From the NCBI GenBank assembly GCA_002104935.1, contig MCGT01000011.1:372001-436000 (forward strand): a stretch of 64,000 bases of DNA. The letters run 5' to 3'. Position 1 is the stretch's first letter; each line of letters begins with the position of its first letter. A program made the translations under genes and the position numbers. The DNA is from Hesseltinella vesiculosa (Eukaryota; Mucoromycota; Mucoromycetes; Mucorales; Cunninghamellaceae). Positions 12,185 through 23,559 of this stretch are shown piece after piece. The notes under the pieces were generated by a model, which was not told where the DNA came from, searched no databases, and saw only the letters and a list, made by a program, of their open reading frames with translations.

Positions 12185-13646
12185 CTAAAGCACGGGGACT
12201 CGACGCAGAGCATGGATTAGCCAGAAGTTGGATGTGAGCAGACAAAGAGCACCAGCCTGATGGGCAGCTGCCAATTCGATGGGAACCATGAAAACTAGAG
12301 TGCTGATACCAAGGGTGACTTGGACAACAGCCGCACCCATTAGCGTGTTGACAGCAAGACGAGCGTTTTTGGGTAGAGGCAGGCCGCGGGAATACAGCCA
12401 AAGCGCAGTGACGGCCACGGCTGATGATTCAGCCAACGTGCGATGGTCAAATTGGACAGTGGTGGGATTTTCCAGCAGGTTACGCCATTTGCCATGGTCA
12501 CCAGGCTTGACAAAGTCGTTAGACCACAGCTCTTCCTTTGGTGGGATGAGGCCTTCACCCATCTTGGGCCACTCATTGTATATCATACCAGCATCCAGAC
12601 CAGCCACCAATCCACCGGACAGTGCAGTCAACGACAGCAAGGCACCCAAGCAATGTGTCAGAATACGGAAGCGCTTGAGCACAGGGCTGTTGAGCATCGC
12701 AGCAGCTTCCTTGGGGTACATACCAGTGGCCAGCTTATATTGGCGAAGAATGTCGGCCGCCACAAAAATCGTTGAGCCATAAATCACAAGGGCGGTGGCT
12801 AAATGCGCGGTCAATCGGTATTGACTGACTCGAGGCACCGCACCAACTTCCTTCATCAATGCCTCTGACAAACCAGACTTCACCATGTACCAACCCATGA
12901 AACCCTAAAAAAAAACAGATCCGTCAACCCTGGCCACTTTTTACCCATGTCGCTCGCCAATACCTGGAAGCCCAGAATGCAAGTGATGCCAAAGACTTGC
13001 TTGGCTACACGGCGAGTCATATAGCCGCGTTTAGCAAAGTACAGTCCGGGCAGAATAAACGTAGCGCCAATGAAACGCCCAATCATACGGTGCGACCATT
13101 CCCAGTAAAAGATGGATTTGAACTCTTCCAGCTGCATATGGCGGTTCAACCTGTTGACGGGAAAAACAAATGTTGAGCGACCTGTTTTGTTTCCATTCGA
13201 TTGTCATGATCGCGTGTTCCTACTTACACTTTGTATTCAGGATATTGCTTGTACTTTTCAAATTCATCGATCCATTCTTGTTCCGATCGGGGAGGCTTCA
13301 TGCCCGAGATCACGTTCCATTCTACAATCGACAGGCCACTCTCAGTCAAGCGAGTCAGGCCGCCCACCACGACAATGGAGAAGACAAGGCCAGCATTGAA
13401 ATACAGCCAGTAACCTACAATAGGCTTGGTCACTTGAACTGCATCCTTCGTGCCTGTTGTAAAGGCTCGCTTAGCCAGCATAGCCATCGATCCATAACGC
13501 TGCTGTGAGTGCTGAGCCAGAGGGTTGGCTTGTTTCCAAATCCAGGGCCGTTGCACAGTTGCAAATGATCGTAGTGGCTGAGCAAGTCTTGGTGAACAGA
13601 TTTTCAATGAAGGAGCACAAAGCCGTGCTAGCGGTCGAAGATACAT
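12185..13646 (-). CDS. COX15: Heme A synthase, mitochondrial (COX15)
   Basis: Oxidises the C8 methyl of heme O to a formyl group, making heme A for cytochrome c oxidase, in the inner mitochondrial membrane. Exons 13646-13228, 13150-12964 and 12904-12185 give 441 aa. The N-terminus is Arg-rich, Ser-rich and poor in acidic residues, like a mitochondrial presequence (MYLRPLARLCAPSLKICSPR). Family signatures in order: GGLTRLTESGLSIVEWNVIS, EWSHRMIGRFIGATFILP, GFMGWYMVKSGL, YRLTAHLATALVIYG, a His in RILTHCLGALLS, and VQFDHRTLAE followed by AAHQAGALCLL; these supply the expected heme-ligand histidines. A longer in-frame ORF begins 16 codons upstream, but the chosen ATG opens the presequence directly. 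Confidence 0.95.
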
Positions 13647-14136
13647 GGCGTATGAATGAAAGCCGACTGCAATGAAAAGGAAAGAGGAAGACAAAAAAAA
13701 AAAAAAAAAAAAAAGCGACAGGGCGCAAAATTGGCAGAAGAAAAATCAGCCGACTTTTTTTTTTTTTTTTTCACCATGTCCCTGTTGGATTTTTTGTTTT
13801 TGCTACTACTCTACCCAGAAGCGTGGCGGTAAAGGTGTGCTATTTGTATCGAAGAAACCGCCAGCTTTTCCAAAGGGTGCCTTTTCGAGGCTTCAAAAGG
13901 CAATGAAAGGTATCGTTCGTTACAGTAATGCTGCTGGCCAAGATCTTCGTCAATAAAAATTTGCCCGACAACAAGTGACACTGTCTATGGTATGGAAAGA
14001 ACGTCTTCTCTTTGTCAAGTCGCTTTCATTCTTGGCAACTTCAATGGTAACATGCCTTTAATAAAATAATGGTACCAAGCATTTACAAAAACGGGCTGCT
14101 GGAGATGAGAGGATGAGGTGGGGGCTACTGAAAAGA
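13647..14136. other. Intergenic, COX15 promoter / BDP1 3' region
   Basis: 490 bp between two minus-strand genes. It contains an A21 run and a T17 run near 13694-13770, with a polypyrimidine/AG sequence just upstream of the COX15 start that could end a 5' UTR intron. AATAAAATAATGG-type sequence near 14060 may belong to the BDP1 3' end. No coding signal. Confidence 0.45.
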
Positions 14137-16246
14137 TTAGGTCGGCGTTGAATGGAAATCATGGGGGACTGGCTCAAATTCTTGACCAGTGATATTCTTA
14201 AATCTTTCCAGATTCATGGGCTTCTTTTTGTAAATCAGGTATTCAGTGATGCGTTTGGGATGGAGGCGTTCTTCTCGGTTGAATTTCATTCGTAATTGAG
14301 ACCGCGTCCTTGCTGGCATCACCTTGGACATCATTTCGAAATCGGTTCCAAATTCAGAGAGATACTAAAAAGAGAGAAGCCAGGAGAATGAGCATGTACT
14401 GCTAGCTTGCCTCCCTCCGGGCCTTACGTCATAGAAGAGGTCGGTTTCCTCAACGCTCCATTTTGCACTCCTTGTTGATTTGCCGTAAGTAGCGCTGTTG
14501 ATTTTTCGACTGTGAGCATTTTCTTCCACAACTTCCATGTCTTCATGTGTCATGGTGCTACGCTGCCCACCTCGGTCGATAAGCATAGAATCGGTATCCA
14601 ACATAATCTCGCCATTCACCAAACGCACTTGAAGGGCGTTTGAGCTATTAAGAAGATGCGTGTGTGAAGTATGAGTCGACGGCTTGTGTATCCCTTCTGC
14701 CCAATGTACAGGAAAAAGTACTTACGATTCTACCAAACCAGACGCATCACTTTCCAGAAGGCGCTGTCGTTCGTGTTCACGTTCGGCAGCAGCTTCTGCC
14801 TCGACCTTTTCACGGTGCTCGACCTCGGTCTTCATTCTCTTTGTTTCTTCGTAGGCTTCGGCGCTCATGTTCATACGTTGCTCGTCGCGGGCCAAGCATT
14901 TCTCACGGTAGATTTTGCTCACAATGCCTTGGTCCAGATCCTCCAAAAAGTAGGCCACCGGCCGGTCCAGGTCCTCCGTCACGAGGGGGTCATAGTCAAT
15001 ATCGTCGAGAGTTTTCATATCCTTGGCCAGCCACACTCGCTTCTTGCGCGACTTGACTGGCGTGCTTGTCGTACTGGCAACCTCGTCAAGCCCATCAGCT
15101 TGGGATACACTTCGCCGACGCCCATCCAAGACAAAATCTTCATCACTGGAGTGATCCAGTTCTTCGTTCATTTCTTGGTCACCTGAGACGTCATCCAACG
15201 CAGGCTTGGTGTCGACCCTTTGACGCTTTTGCCGAAGCTGGTGAGCGACAGAGTCCGCATGGGCAGTTTCCTTTTCTTTCCCCTTTCGCTTTGCAATGGT
15301 CGTGGGGGATTGTGCAGCTTTGGTGCGGGGTGTTGTGGCTTTGCCAGGTGTATAGGCGGGCGATTTGGCGGTAGACGTGCTGGAGGTAGCCTGGACATTG
15401 GGTTTTGTGGGCGAAGATGCAACCATGGGGATGGTAAAAGCTTTGATTGAGTTTGTCACAGTTGGCACAGACGTGGCTGTATCTGCGGATGAGTGGGCTG
15501 GTGCGCCGGGTTGGATTGATGTGGCTTTTTCTTTGCCTCTGCCAGGTGCGCTGATGGCGATCGAAGCCGAGGCTGTTTTCTCAACGAGTCTTTTCAGCTC
15601 CATGACCTTGGACTGGCCAACCTTGGCGGAACTGGGGGTTTTCAGGGTTGGTATCGATTTGCTTGAGCTGGAAGAGGTAGTAGAGACAGAAGGTGCGGAT
15701 GAGGCGATCGTGGGCGATGCTTGAGTGCTGCTACCTGGCACAATGGAAGTACCTCTTGAAGACGGAGGTTGTTTACTGGGTACAGCTATAGACGATGTGG
15801 AAGAATTAACCCGGGATGCCAATGAAGGAGCAGAGCCGGTGGTAGCGATTGTTGGAATGGATGAAGCTGTTGAAGATGAGACGGTGTCTTGTGTGCTGGG
15901 GAAAATGTTAGGGAGCGGATGCGCTTTTTGAGAGGAAGCGGTTTGATCAGAGGGATGGTCTGCATCGATGATTTCTTGAGAGACAGTAGCCTTTTGTTCC
16001 TGAGGCCGACGGGATGGACGGGCCTTAACTTTGGGTGTGAATCGTGTGCTGCTTTTGTCTGTGGAAGGTCACCCCAGAAAAAAATAAAAATAAGTAAGTG
16101 ATCTCAATCGTCAAGAATTAGACAAATAAATAAACGCAAAACATCGCTGCTGCATCCTTTTGATAAATTCAATCTTGATCATGGCAATGTTATCTGCCAG
16201 AGGTTCACTTACTGACTCCCAGGGATGTTAATGAAGACTGTGACAT
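14137..16246 (-). CDS. BDP1: TFIIIB subunit B'' (BDP1), SANT-domain protein
   Basis: Subunit of RNA polymerase III initiation factor TFIIIB, which with TBP and BRF1 recruits Pol III to tRNA and 5S genes. Exons 16246-16213, 16058-14726, 14644-14428 and 14364-14137 give 603 aa. The N-terminal KSSTRFTPKVKARPSRRPQ matches the conserved BDP1 start motif. A long Ser/Thr/Pro-rich low-complexity region follows (to about residue 300), then the conserved linker SSNALQVRLVNGEIMLDTDS. The C-terminal SANT domain begins AKWSVEETDLFYDYLSEFGT and continues through RTRSQLRMKFNREERLHPKR. The short first exon (34 nt, MSQSSLTSLGV) is inferred from splice consensus and phase. Confidence 0.9.
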
Positions 16247-16369
16247 TGGGACAAGGAGATAGTAGAAAAAAAAAAGTGGAAACCAAAAGTTTTTTGTCCT
16301 GGACAAAAAAGGCGGCGGAGCCTCATTTTTTTCGCAGCAAATCGAACCAGACTTCTGTCACATGGGACA

Positions 16370-17045
16370 AACTGCTACATCGTTTTCAAGTGCTAGAGTA
16401 CAGTGAAACCAAGTGTGTATGAAATAATTCAGCAAGAATTTATCATATCAAAGTTTGGGACGAATTATTTAGAGCAAGTTTGCACTGTGATTTTAGATCA
16501 AATCGCTTGGGAGGTCCGTGGCGAAAATAGCCGATTTTTTTCTTTTTTTAGCTGGGAGATCGGAGGTGTCGAAGCGAAACTAATAAAAAGTTGGCTGGAC
16601 AATCTTTACTAATCGATCTGATTTTTTCAGTAGCATCATCACTCCTGCATTTACGCATTTGATAAAAATCTCACATCGATCGGGTAAGCCAAAAGTGCTA
16701 TGAAGCATTTGTTTTTTTTCGAAACGATGAAAAAGAGTTCAAATGTCCAAATTCAATCTCCGTCTATGCGTTTAGTAGCCACGCCAGCGAAAGTGAGTGA
16801 TCGTTTAGAACACGTTGGGTCACCTTCGTCAAGTCGACATGGATCAAACTACTGGCAATGGAATTACTTTTAAGGACGAGGGTTGTACCGGTACTGCATT
16901 CGCACCACACAGCAGCATAGAGCGATCGAATTGATGTGTAATTTTGCATAGCAGCGCTAAAGCATGAAGGATGAGGATACTGAAAATGCAGGTCGATTGG
17001 TCAAGGTCGCCCAACCAAATTTTGTTCATTTTGATGTTAGGAAAA
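16370..17045. repeat. Dispersed repeat, two facing copies
   Basis: About 16.40-16.72 kb (+) and 17.04-16.88 kb (opposite orientation) carry the same repeat as 25.24-26.21 kb. Read on the minus strand, the first copy runs: CGATGTGAGATTTTTATC, GGAGTGATGATGCTACTG, GTCCAGCCAACTTTTTATTA, TCGACACCTCCGATCTCCCA, GCTAAAAAAAGAAAAAAATC, GATCTAAAATCACAGTGCAA. The same blocks recur in the same order at 25.8-26.05 kb, at perhaps 70-80% identity by eye. The second copy keeps only the head blocks. No ORF is conserved, which suggests a short non-autonomous element. Confidence 0.65.
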
Positions 17046-17073
17046 AAAAAATCACATTTTTTATTGTTAAATT

Positions 17074-17925
17074 TCACGACGGGCGCTGCTGAAGACGTTG
17101 GCTTCTTAATCGCTGCTGCCTCTGTCGTTTTCTGCGCAGGTACCTTTGATGTTGCCGTAAGTACTGTTGGTATCGTTCCTTAGCTTTTGGATCGTTCCAG
17201 CAATGAGCCGCAAAACAGAAAAAGCTTAGCATGAGCAGAAGCGTGGCGATACCCAGTAGGTAAACGGAGGGGCCCCACTTGTAGGTAAGCGTGGAAAGAT
17301 TAAACGTCGAGCAAAGGCTTCCTAGTAGTGTCATGAACGTCGAAATGATCAATGCCAGACCGCAGGCACCACATACAAAGCCGACAATACTAAAAAGTCC
17401 GCCGAAACAAGGTAAAGTGTCAGACCGGCGACTCGAAATTAACCCGCCTAATAAAAGTAGCTGGTCAGCGTTGATCTTTTTTTGTTTAGTAGTACACGTT
17501 ACTGCAGATTGACAGGAAGCAGAGTAGGGCACAGGCAAATGGTATCACACAAGCTTTGTGTGTTTGTAGAGGTTTACTCAAATCCATAACAGTCTCAAGT
17601 TCTGTTACGCTCTTTAACCCAGTGATCAGCATCACTTGGTACAGATCTAAATTGAGCGTCAGCTGTGGCGCAGACTCCGCTGGTTTTTTTTTCCCTTACC
17701 GATGTTGTAGGCCAGGTATGGCGTTGTGCAATTGGAAATGCCCGTACTTTCGTACACAAGACACGAGCTAAAAACGCCGTACCGAAGACTCATACTTCCG
17801 TTATACAAATTCGCAAAGTAAATGTCGGGAAGGAAGGGGGTCTGGAAAACTAGGCCAAGGTTCGTTACGATCAAAAAACCCAGCGACAGAGCAAGAAAGA
17901 TCACCGAGGCATGTCCTCCATGCAT
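17074..17925 (-). CDS. SUR7/PalI-family four-TM membrane protein
   Basis: Probable plasma-membrane protein of the SUR7/PalI (Rim9) group, which act in eisosomes or ambient-pH sensing; assignment rests on topology: signal-anchor LALSLGFLIVTNLGLVFQTP, an extracellular loop with YGVFSSCLVYESTGISNCTT (two spaced Cys), then three more hydrophobic segments and a short cytosolic tail. The tail is very basic and Gln-rich (RQHQRYLRRKRQRQQRLRSQ). Exons as modelled 17925-17700, 17679-17496 and 17389-17074 give 241 aa. The first junction is odd: only a 20-nt GT-AG segment (17699-17680, containing A9), or alternatively a one-base indel in that A-run, restores the frame. The stop of upstream DPH1 lies 218 bp away on the same strand. 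Confidence 0.65.
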
Positions 17926-18143
17926 TGATATTTCTTTTTTTCAACAGGGAAGAAAAGAGAAGGGCAAGAAAGGGAAGGCATCTGTTTTTTCTTTTTGATT
18001 TTCTCCGCACTGCAGACAATGGAGACAAATCACATGTTGTTGCACAGCTTCAGATGAAGAGGTGGGAAAATGGCGTGCCACAGTCAAGTTGGGCGGATTT
18101 ATTTTCTTTTCTTCTTTTTTTTTTTTGTAGAAAAATACAATAT

Positions 18144-19973
18144 CTACGCTTCTGTTGTAGCAGCAGAGGAGGTAGCAGCAGGGGCCCGCCTTGATGACCG
18201 AGGTACATTTCTACCGTGGTTGGGTGTCCAGGGGCCGAGACTGTCGTTGGAGTAAAAGTCCATGGGATATACTTCACTCCACATCGAGGACTTGCCAAGG
18301 GCAACAGCAGCTTCGTAAGGAGAAAGCAAAGGCTTTTCAAATGCATAGCCCCAGTCGATGGATAGACGTGGGCAGGCAATTTGAACCCATCTAAAAAAAA
18401 GGGGGAGGCGTTGATGGGTACCTGACAATGACTTCCTACTGCACTTACGCGTCCACGTCTTCAAAAAGAGCTAATCGGCTTGGGAAGATTTCAGACATGA
18501 GCACCATCACGCTTTCCTTGCCTTGTTCTCGAATGGTGGCCTCAAGGTACTCCAATACTTGAGGCTTGCCCTGTCGGCCCAAGGTGCCAAGGATCAGGCC
18601 ATATTTCTTTGCTTTCTGACCCACTTGGATGGCATGCTTGCGTAATGATTGCATCTCAGCATGGTCGTATCGTTCGCGAGTGAATTTTTTATCAAAAGGA
18701 TTGTACCTGGAAAAAAAAAAATGAAATCAGGTTGGTTTGATCCCCGTCAGGCACGGTTTCTCCTCTACAGCACACGTTTTTCAAATTTACTGGAATGCTG
18801 GTATCTCCGGGTTGTGGATCATGATTGACTCCAGGTGGAAGCGGCCGTCGCCGATAAAACTGGACAAAGAAAAGACGAATGAGCAGCCTTATTACAATAG
18901 CCTTGTAAGGTGGCATTACATGATATCGTCAATGTCGGTGAGCTTTGGCGAGGTGCAGCCCAAGATTTCACCGGGGGACAGAGGTTTGGCTTGAGGGATT
19001 TGGACAATGTAGTCGTCTTTCAGGCCATCGCGTGCAGCCTGTAAAGCACCAACGTATTGGATCACACATACCAAGGCCAGTCGCGTTCCTTTTTCAAAGT
19101 TTCTGCGGATGGTGTTGATAAAGTGTTGGTTGTCAATGCCGATTTCCACAAACACGTACAGCGTGTTGATGCTTGTGACGTCGACGGGAATTAAGCAGCT
19201 GTGGCCATAGTGCACCAGGAAATCGCAGCCCAGAGCCACGGCGGTGTAATCGTCAATGCAGCAAGCACCATAAGTGACATCGCCCATAATCAATGTCTCT
19301 ACCTGGCAGAACCTAGTTTTAAAAAAAATGAGTCCTATTACTGTCATCCACTGCACAGTCAGTGTACACTTACGCTTCCAATATGTCTGCGATCGGGCAT
19401 GCAAACATCAAAAGACCTTCTGGCATTTGCAAGGCGACTTGTGTTACGGAGAAAGAAAAAAGGGGAGGAATTAGGGACAAGATTGATGTCATTAACATGT
19501 ACCTTTTTTCGCTTGGGCTTTCCTGATACGCCAAACTGTCTTGTGGATTTCAAACTTATAGTTTGAAGGAAGCTAGCATTGAGAGGTAAATAATAATAAT
19601 GAATAAAAAAATAAAATTAAAAAAAAGCGGATCCGTCGGTTCACTCCCACGCTTCCACTTTCACAGTACCTGTTCGATGGCTTTGTTTAACAAAGGATCA
19701 TTCAGGATCTCTTCAGGGATTTGATGAGTGGATCGTGCTGCTCTTGATCGTGATGTTCCTGTACATGATTGATACTTGAGCGTGAGTAGATCCAGCAAGA
19801 AAAAAAAATTTTTTTTTGGTCGTTTCGAACTTACGCACAAAGCCCACGGCAGAATCTTCAATGGCGCCTTGGTCGATTTGCTCATTCTGTTGGGCTTTTC
19901 TGGCTTTTCCAACAAAACGTTTACGTGGCTTTTCCTGCTTTTCGGTGGTTGGAGGATCGACGTTGTCGCTCAT
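18144..19973 (-). CDS. DPH1: Diphthamide biosynthesis protein 1 (DPH1)
   Basis: With DPH2, transfers the 3-amino-3-carboxypropyl group of S-adenosylmethionine to the target histidine of eEF2, the first step of diphthamide synthesis, using a radical 4Fe-4S enzyme. Eight exons: 19973-19835, 19758-19670, 19572-19503, 19437-19374, 19312-18920, 18859-18791, 18706-18449 and 18390-18144; 442 aa, normal length. Visible family motifs: [60 protein letters not shown], the first cluster cysteine in [30 protein letters not shown], the second in [47 protein letters not shown], and the third in [14 protein letters not shown]. It diverges from TyrRS, so two translation genes share an upstream region. Confidence 0.95.
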
Positions 19974-21031
19974 AATACTCGTTTGAACTGTAAAGAAAAA
20001 AAAAAAAAAAGAAAAAAAAAGCAGCGGTCTCTCGATAAAAAAGAAACGGCCCTCCTTTTTTTCAACAGTGAAGGTTATTTTATTTTTTTGAGCTTCTTGG
20101 TCCAAAGATCTAGTCAGTCCAGCTAACTTGCTGCTCTTCAACGCAGCCTTCTGATAGCCCGCATGATAAAATGAAATAAATGAAAATGAACCAAACCATT
20201 TGATGTTCGTTACACCCGTGTCTGGTGGCAGGCCTTCATGATTTGGCTGCCTTGTAGCAGGAACTGGGTAGGAAATGCCAGTGGACGGATCTGGGCAAGG
20301 TGTTTGACGGTGGTGGGGAAAAAAGGAAACTTACCGAGCCGAATTTAGACTATCACGGGGCACCACCGCTAACCAAAAGCTACCGGGGTCGACACCAAGC
20401 CACGCTTGTTGTGTGTTCTCGGTGCTCAATAATTCCTGATAAGAGTAACCGTGAGTTACAGTATGATGCCAATTTTTTCCGCAGCGTATTCTTGGTGTCA
20501 AGCCAGGAACGGATACGTTTTGGCAGAGAAATCAGAAGAACTGAGCATGCAACAAGTATATTGGACCACCTACAGGCCGTTCAGACATCCTCATTCATGA
20601 CTGCAAGTGATACTTTTTCAGAAATCGACGTTCATATACAATATGTCATAGCTTGATGAATTGGTCAATTCACTTTTCCTGCAGGGCGGCTGTCGAAATT
20701 GTCCCCAGTAAAAAGCCGAAGCAGGGAAAAACTGCGACCCTTGCAACTCAACATAGGACTTGTAACTCAAATATAGCACATTAGGCTCGTTTGATAGAGC
20801 AAATCGGTGGTGAGCTTCACAAGGAAGCTCTTGCAGCACTGAACATAAAGCTTTAAGCTTTAACGTTTTGCCACGCAGCAAACGTTGCCAATCAAGAAAG
20901 GACGTGAACGGAGAATGAGTCAAAAATGAAAGTCGGCCAATCAAAAAGTGAACCGGCTTTGACACTCCAGCAAAAGCCTTTTTTTTTTTTTTTTTTTTTT
21001 TTCTTTTCTTTTTTCCTTAATCGATCCCGCC
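19974..21031. other. Divergent intergenic, DPH1/TyrRS
   Basis: 1.06 kb between divergent starts. It carries a T26 run plus further T-tracts just upstream of the TyrRS ATG (20980-21020) and A/T runs at the DPH1 end. The ORFs at 20300-20656 (+) and 20965-20618 (-) overlap antiparallel and show no family signal. No 5S rRNA or tRNA is recognisable. Confidence 0.45.
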
Positions 21032-22458
21032 ATGTCCTCCTTAACACCTGATCAAAAGTATGACCTGATTACTCGCAACTTGCAAGAAGTACTTGGAGAA
21101 GAAAAGATCAAGACCATCTTGAAAGAACGTGATCTGAAACTCTACTGGGGCAGTGCCACCACTGGCCGTGTAAGTTGTGTTTTTTGTGGATGTTACTCTA
21201 CTGCTCTCGTTTTGCTCATCTGCGACTGTTTGTTTTATGTTCCTTTGATGGATTAGCCTCATGTTGGCTACTTTGTGCCCATGACCAAGATTGCTGACTT
21301 TTTGGCCGCTGGTGTCAACGTAAGTGATCGATGGACAAAAAAAAAAACAAAAGGTGCCAGGGACAAGCATTGATTTGATAGATGCCTTGGTGATCGAGTG
21401 CAGCTGGGGTGTGGTAGAGGAATGGGAATCGCTGATGCTTACATTGTTCCATTCTGACGCATGGGTACCAGGTCAAGATTTTGTTTGCAGATATCCACGG
21501 CTTTTTGGACAACTTGAAGGCACCCATCGAGCTGGTGAAGAACCGAGCGGTGTACTACGAACACATCATCAAGGCAGTGTTGACTTCGATCGGCGTGCCC
21601 TTGGACAAATTGACGTTTGTGCTTGGGTCCAGCTTTGAATTGACAGCCGAATATACCATGGACAACTTCAAGCTGTGCTCGATCTTGACCGAACACGATG
21701 CACGCAAGGCTGGGGCTGAAGTGGTCAAGCAAGTCGCTTCCCCTCTGATGTCCAACCTGTTGTACCCTGGCATGCAAGCCTTGGACGAACAATACCTCGA
21801 TGTCGATGTGCAATTCGGTGGCGTAGATCAGCGTAAGATCTTTGTCTTGGCCGAAAAATACCTGCCTATGCTTGGCTATGAAAAGCGTGCCCACTTGATG
21901 AACGCCATGGTGCCTGGTCTACAAGGCTCCAAGATGTCGTCCTCCGACCCCGACTCCAAGATCGATTTCCTGGATGCCCCTGCTGTCGTCAAGAAGAAGA
22001 TCAGCAAGGCTTTCTGCGAAGAAGGCAACGTCGAAGACAACGGCCTCCTTGCCTTCCTCAAGTCCGTCTTCTTCCCTCTCAAGTCCCTGAACGGCCAGAC
22101 CCCTGAATTCAAGATCACCCGTCCCGAAAAGTGGGGTGGCGACATCCTCTACAGCACCTACCAAGCCCTGGAAGACGACTTCAAGGAAAAGAAACTGCAT
22201 CCTGGCGATCTCAAGGCTGGCGTGACCGATGCCATTAATGCTCTGTTGGAACCCATCCGCAAGACCTTTGAAGACCCCAAACTTATTGAAATCACCAATG
22301 CCGCCTACCCTCCTGAAGTCAAGAAATCCGACAAGCCTCCCAGCCGTCGTGAACGCAAGGCTATGGCCAAAAAGCAAAAGGAACAAGGTGGTAATGAAGC
22401 CGAAGCCCCTGCTGCTGAAGTTGAACAACAACCCAAGGCCGAAACTGTACAAGCTTAA
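21032..22458 (+). CDS. TYS1: Cytoplasmic tyrosyl-tRNA synthetase
   Basis: Class I aminoacyl-tRNA synthetase that charges tRNA-Tyr. Exons 21032-21169, 21257-21319 and 21472-22458 give 395 aa, the size of fungal cytosolic TyrRS. The catalytic fold shows [18 protein letters not shown] (HIGH-type motif HVGY), [16 protein letters not shown], the tyrosine pocket [25 protein letters not shown] and the KMSKS-type loop [13 protein letters not shown]. The C-terminus is a Lys-rich then Glu/Ala-rich tail ([20 protein letters not shown]). AATAAA begins 3 nt after the stop (22461). Codon bias is strong, as expected for a highly expressed gene. Confidence 0.96.
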
Positions 22459-22848
22459 ACAATAAAGAATAAAATAAAATGGTTCACGACTCATTGTGCG
22501 TCACATTGGCCCCATGGCTGAACTGGGGATGAACATGCATGGAAAAAAAATCTCCCATAATGCTAGGCACCATCGTCACGGACGTTTTCCAAAAATGGAA
22601 ATGCCGCGGTCCCTTTTTTTTCTTCATGCGATTGCTTCACCCTGTGTTTTTATCTTTGCTTTGGTTTGCTGATGCACAGCAATATACCGGTATGCATTAC
22701 ACAGGGCTAGGAACTCTTATCCAACGTCTCCCAAGCTCTTATCCAACGACACCCGAGCCTGGATACAAAAAAAAAGTGAGGAGGCCCTGCCTTTTTCTGT
22801 TTGCTTTGTTAATATATACCGGGTTTTCTTTGAGATGTGCATATTTTT

Positions 22849-23000
22849 GGCTGGTGAACCAATCAGACGAACCGATGAATTCAAGTGTGTGTGAAATAGG
22901 CTCTCATGCATGTTTGACAGCCTGCGAGGCTTACAATTTTAACCATGGTCATTTTTCACCATTTTGTACTGGTACAGTATGCAAAATTTGCGCCGTGGCT
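22849..23000 (+). repeat. Dispersed repeat, 5' portion
   Basis: Starts GGCTGGTGAACCAATCAGAC and runs through ATGCATGTTTGACAGCCTG and TCATTTTTCACCATTTTGTA. The reverse complement of 26215-26040 reads GGCTGGTGAACCAATCATTT, CTGCATGTTTGCCAGCCTAC and GTCATTTCTCACCATTTTGC in the same order, so these are copies of one element in opposite orientations. The shared GGCTGGTGAACCAATCA probably marks one end. Confidence 0.65.
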
Positions 23001-23125
23001 CTCCACTGACGGAATAAGCACAGCCAGCTGGGCATGCTCTGGTCACACTTGATATGAAGCTTCGTTTTTATGGTCGTATTTTATTTCTTTATGTGACAAA
23101 AGGAAAAATAAAATCGTAGAGAATG

Positions 23126-23245
23126 ATTGCCGTGAGCCGTGAGTCAAAATGAGCCGTAAGTGAGCCAAACATGAACCAAGCATGGTCAAAATGAGCCACA
23201 AGTGAGTCAAAGTGAGCCATACGTGAGCCAAGAGCGAACCAAGGG
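23126..23245 (+). repeat. Imperfect short tandem array (GTGAGCC-type)
   Basis: A run of degenerate 10-11-bp units based on GTGAGCC(A/G)(A/T)(A), for example GTGAGCCGTGAGTCAAAATG, AGCCGTAAGTGAGCCAAACA, GAGCCATACGTGAGCCAAGA. About eleven units are visible over 120 bp. It is AG-rich on the plus strand and in no gene. Confidence 0.6.
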
Positions 23246-23559
23246 TGGCCTACGAAAAAAAAAAGAGAGACAGGGTTGTCAACTTTCGGCCCAAGATTGG
23301 TTGCCCAGACGTGACCACGAGGAGGTAGTTGACGTCCACGTCCGTCCCCCTTTCTCCCTTAATAAATAAAAAACTAAAAACTTAAAAAAAAAGAATAAAA
23401 AGCTAAAAAAATAAAACGAAAGAGCAATAGTTCTATCCTATTCATTTCTACCCTAACTTGACGACGACCAGGCCGACACGGACGCTGTATAACAAGTCAT
23501 AAACAAGTTATACCACACGCACTGTTAGCCTTTTATTCACGGCCGCCACCAACTTATCA

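Noticed and set aside
12120..12782. Plus-strand ORFs across COX15
   Set aside because: Antisense to a clearly conserved gene and without family signal.
20300..20965. Overlapping plus and minus ORFs upstream of TyrRS
   Set aside because: No recognisable domain and no consistent splice model; treated as intergenic.
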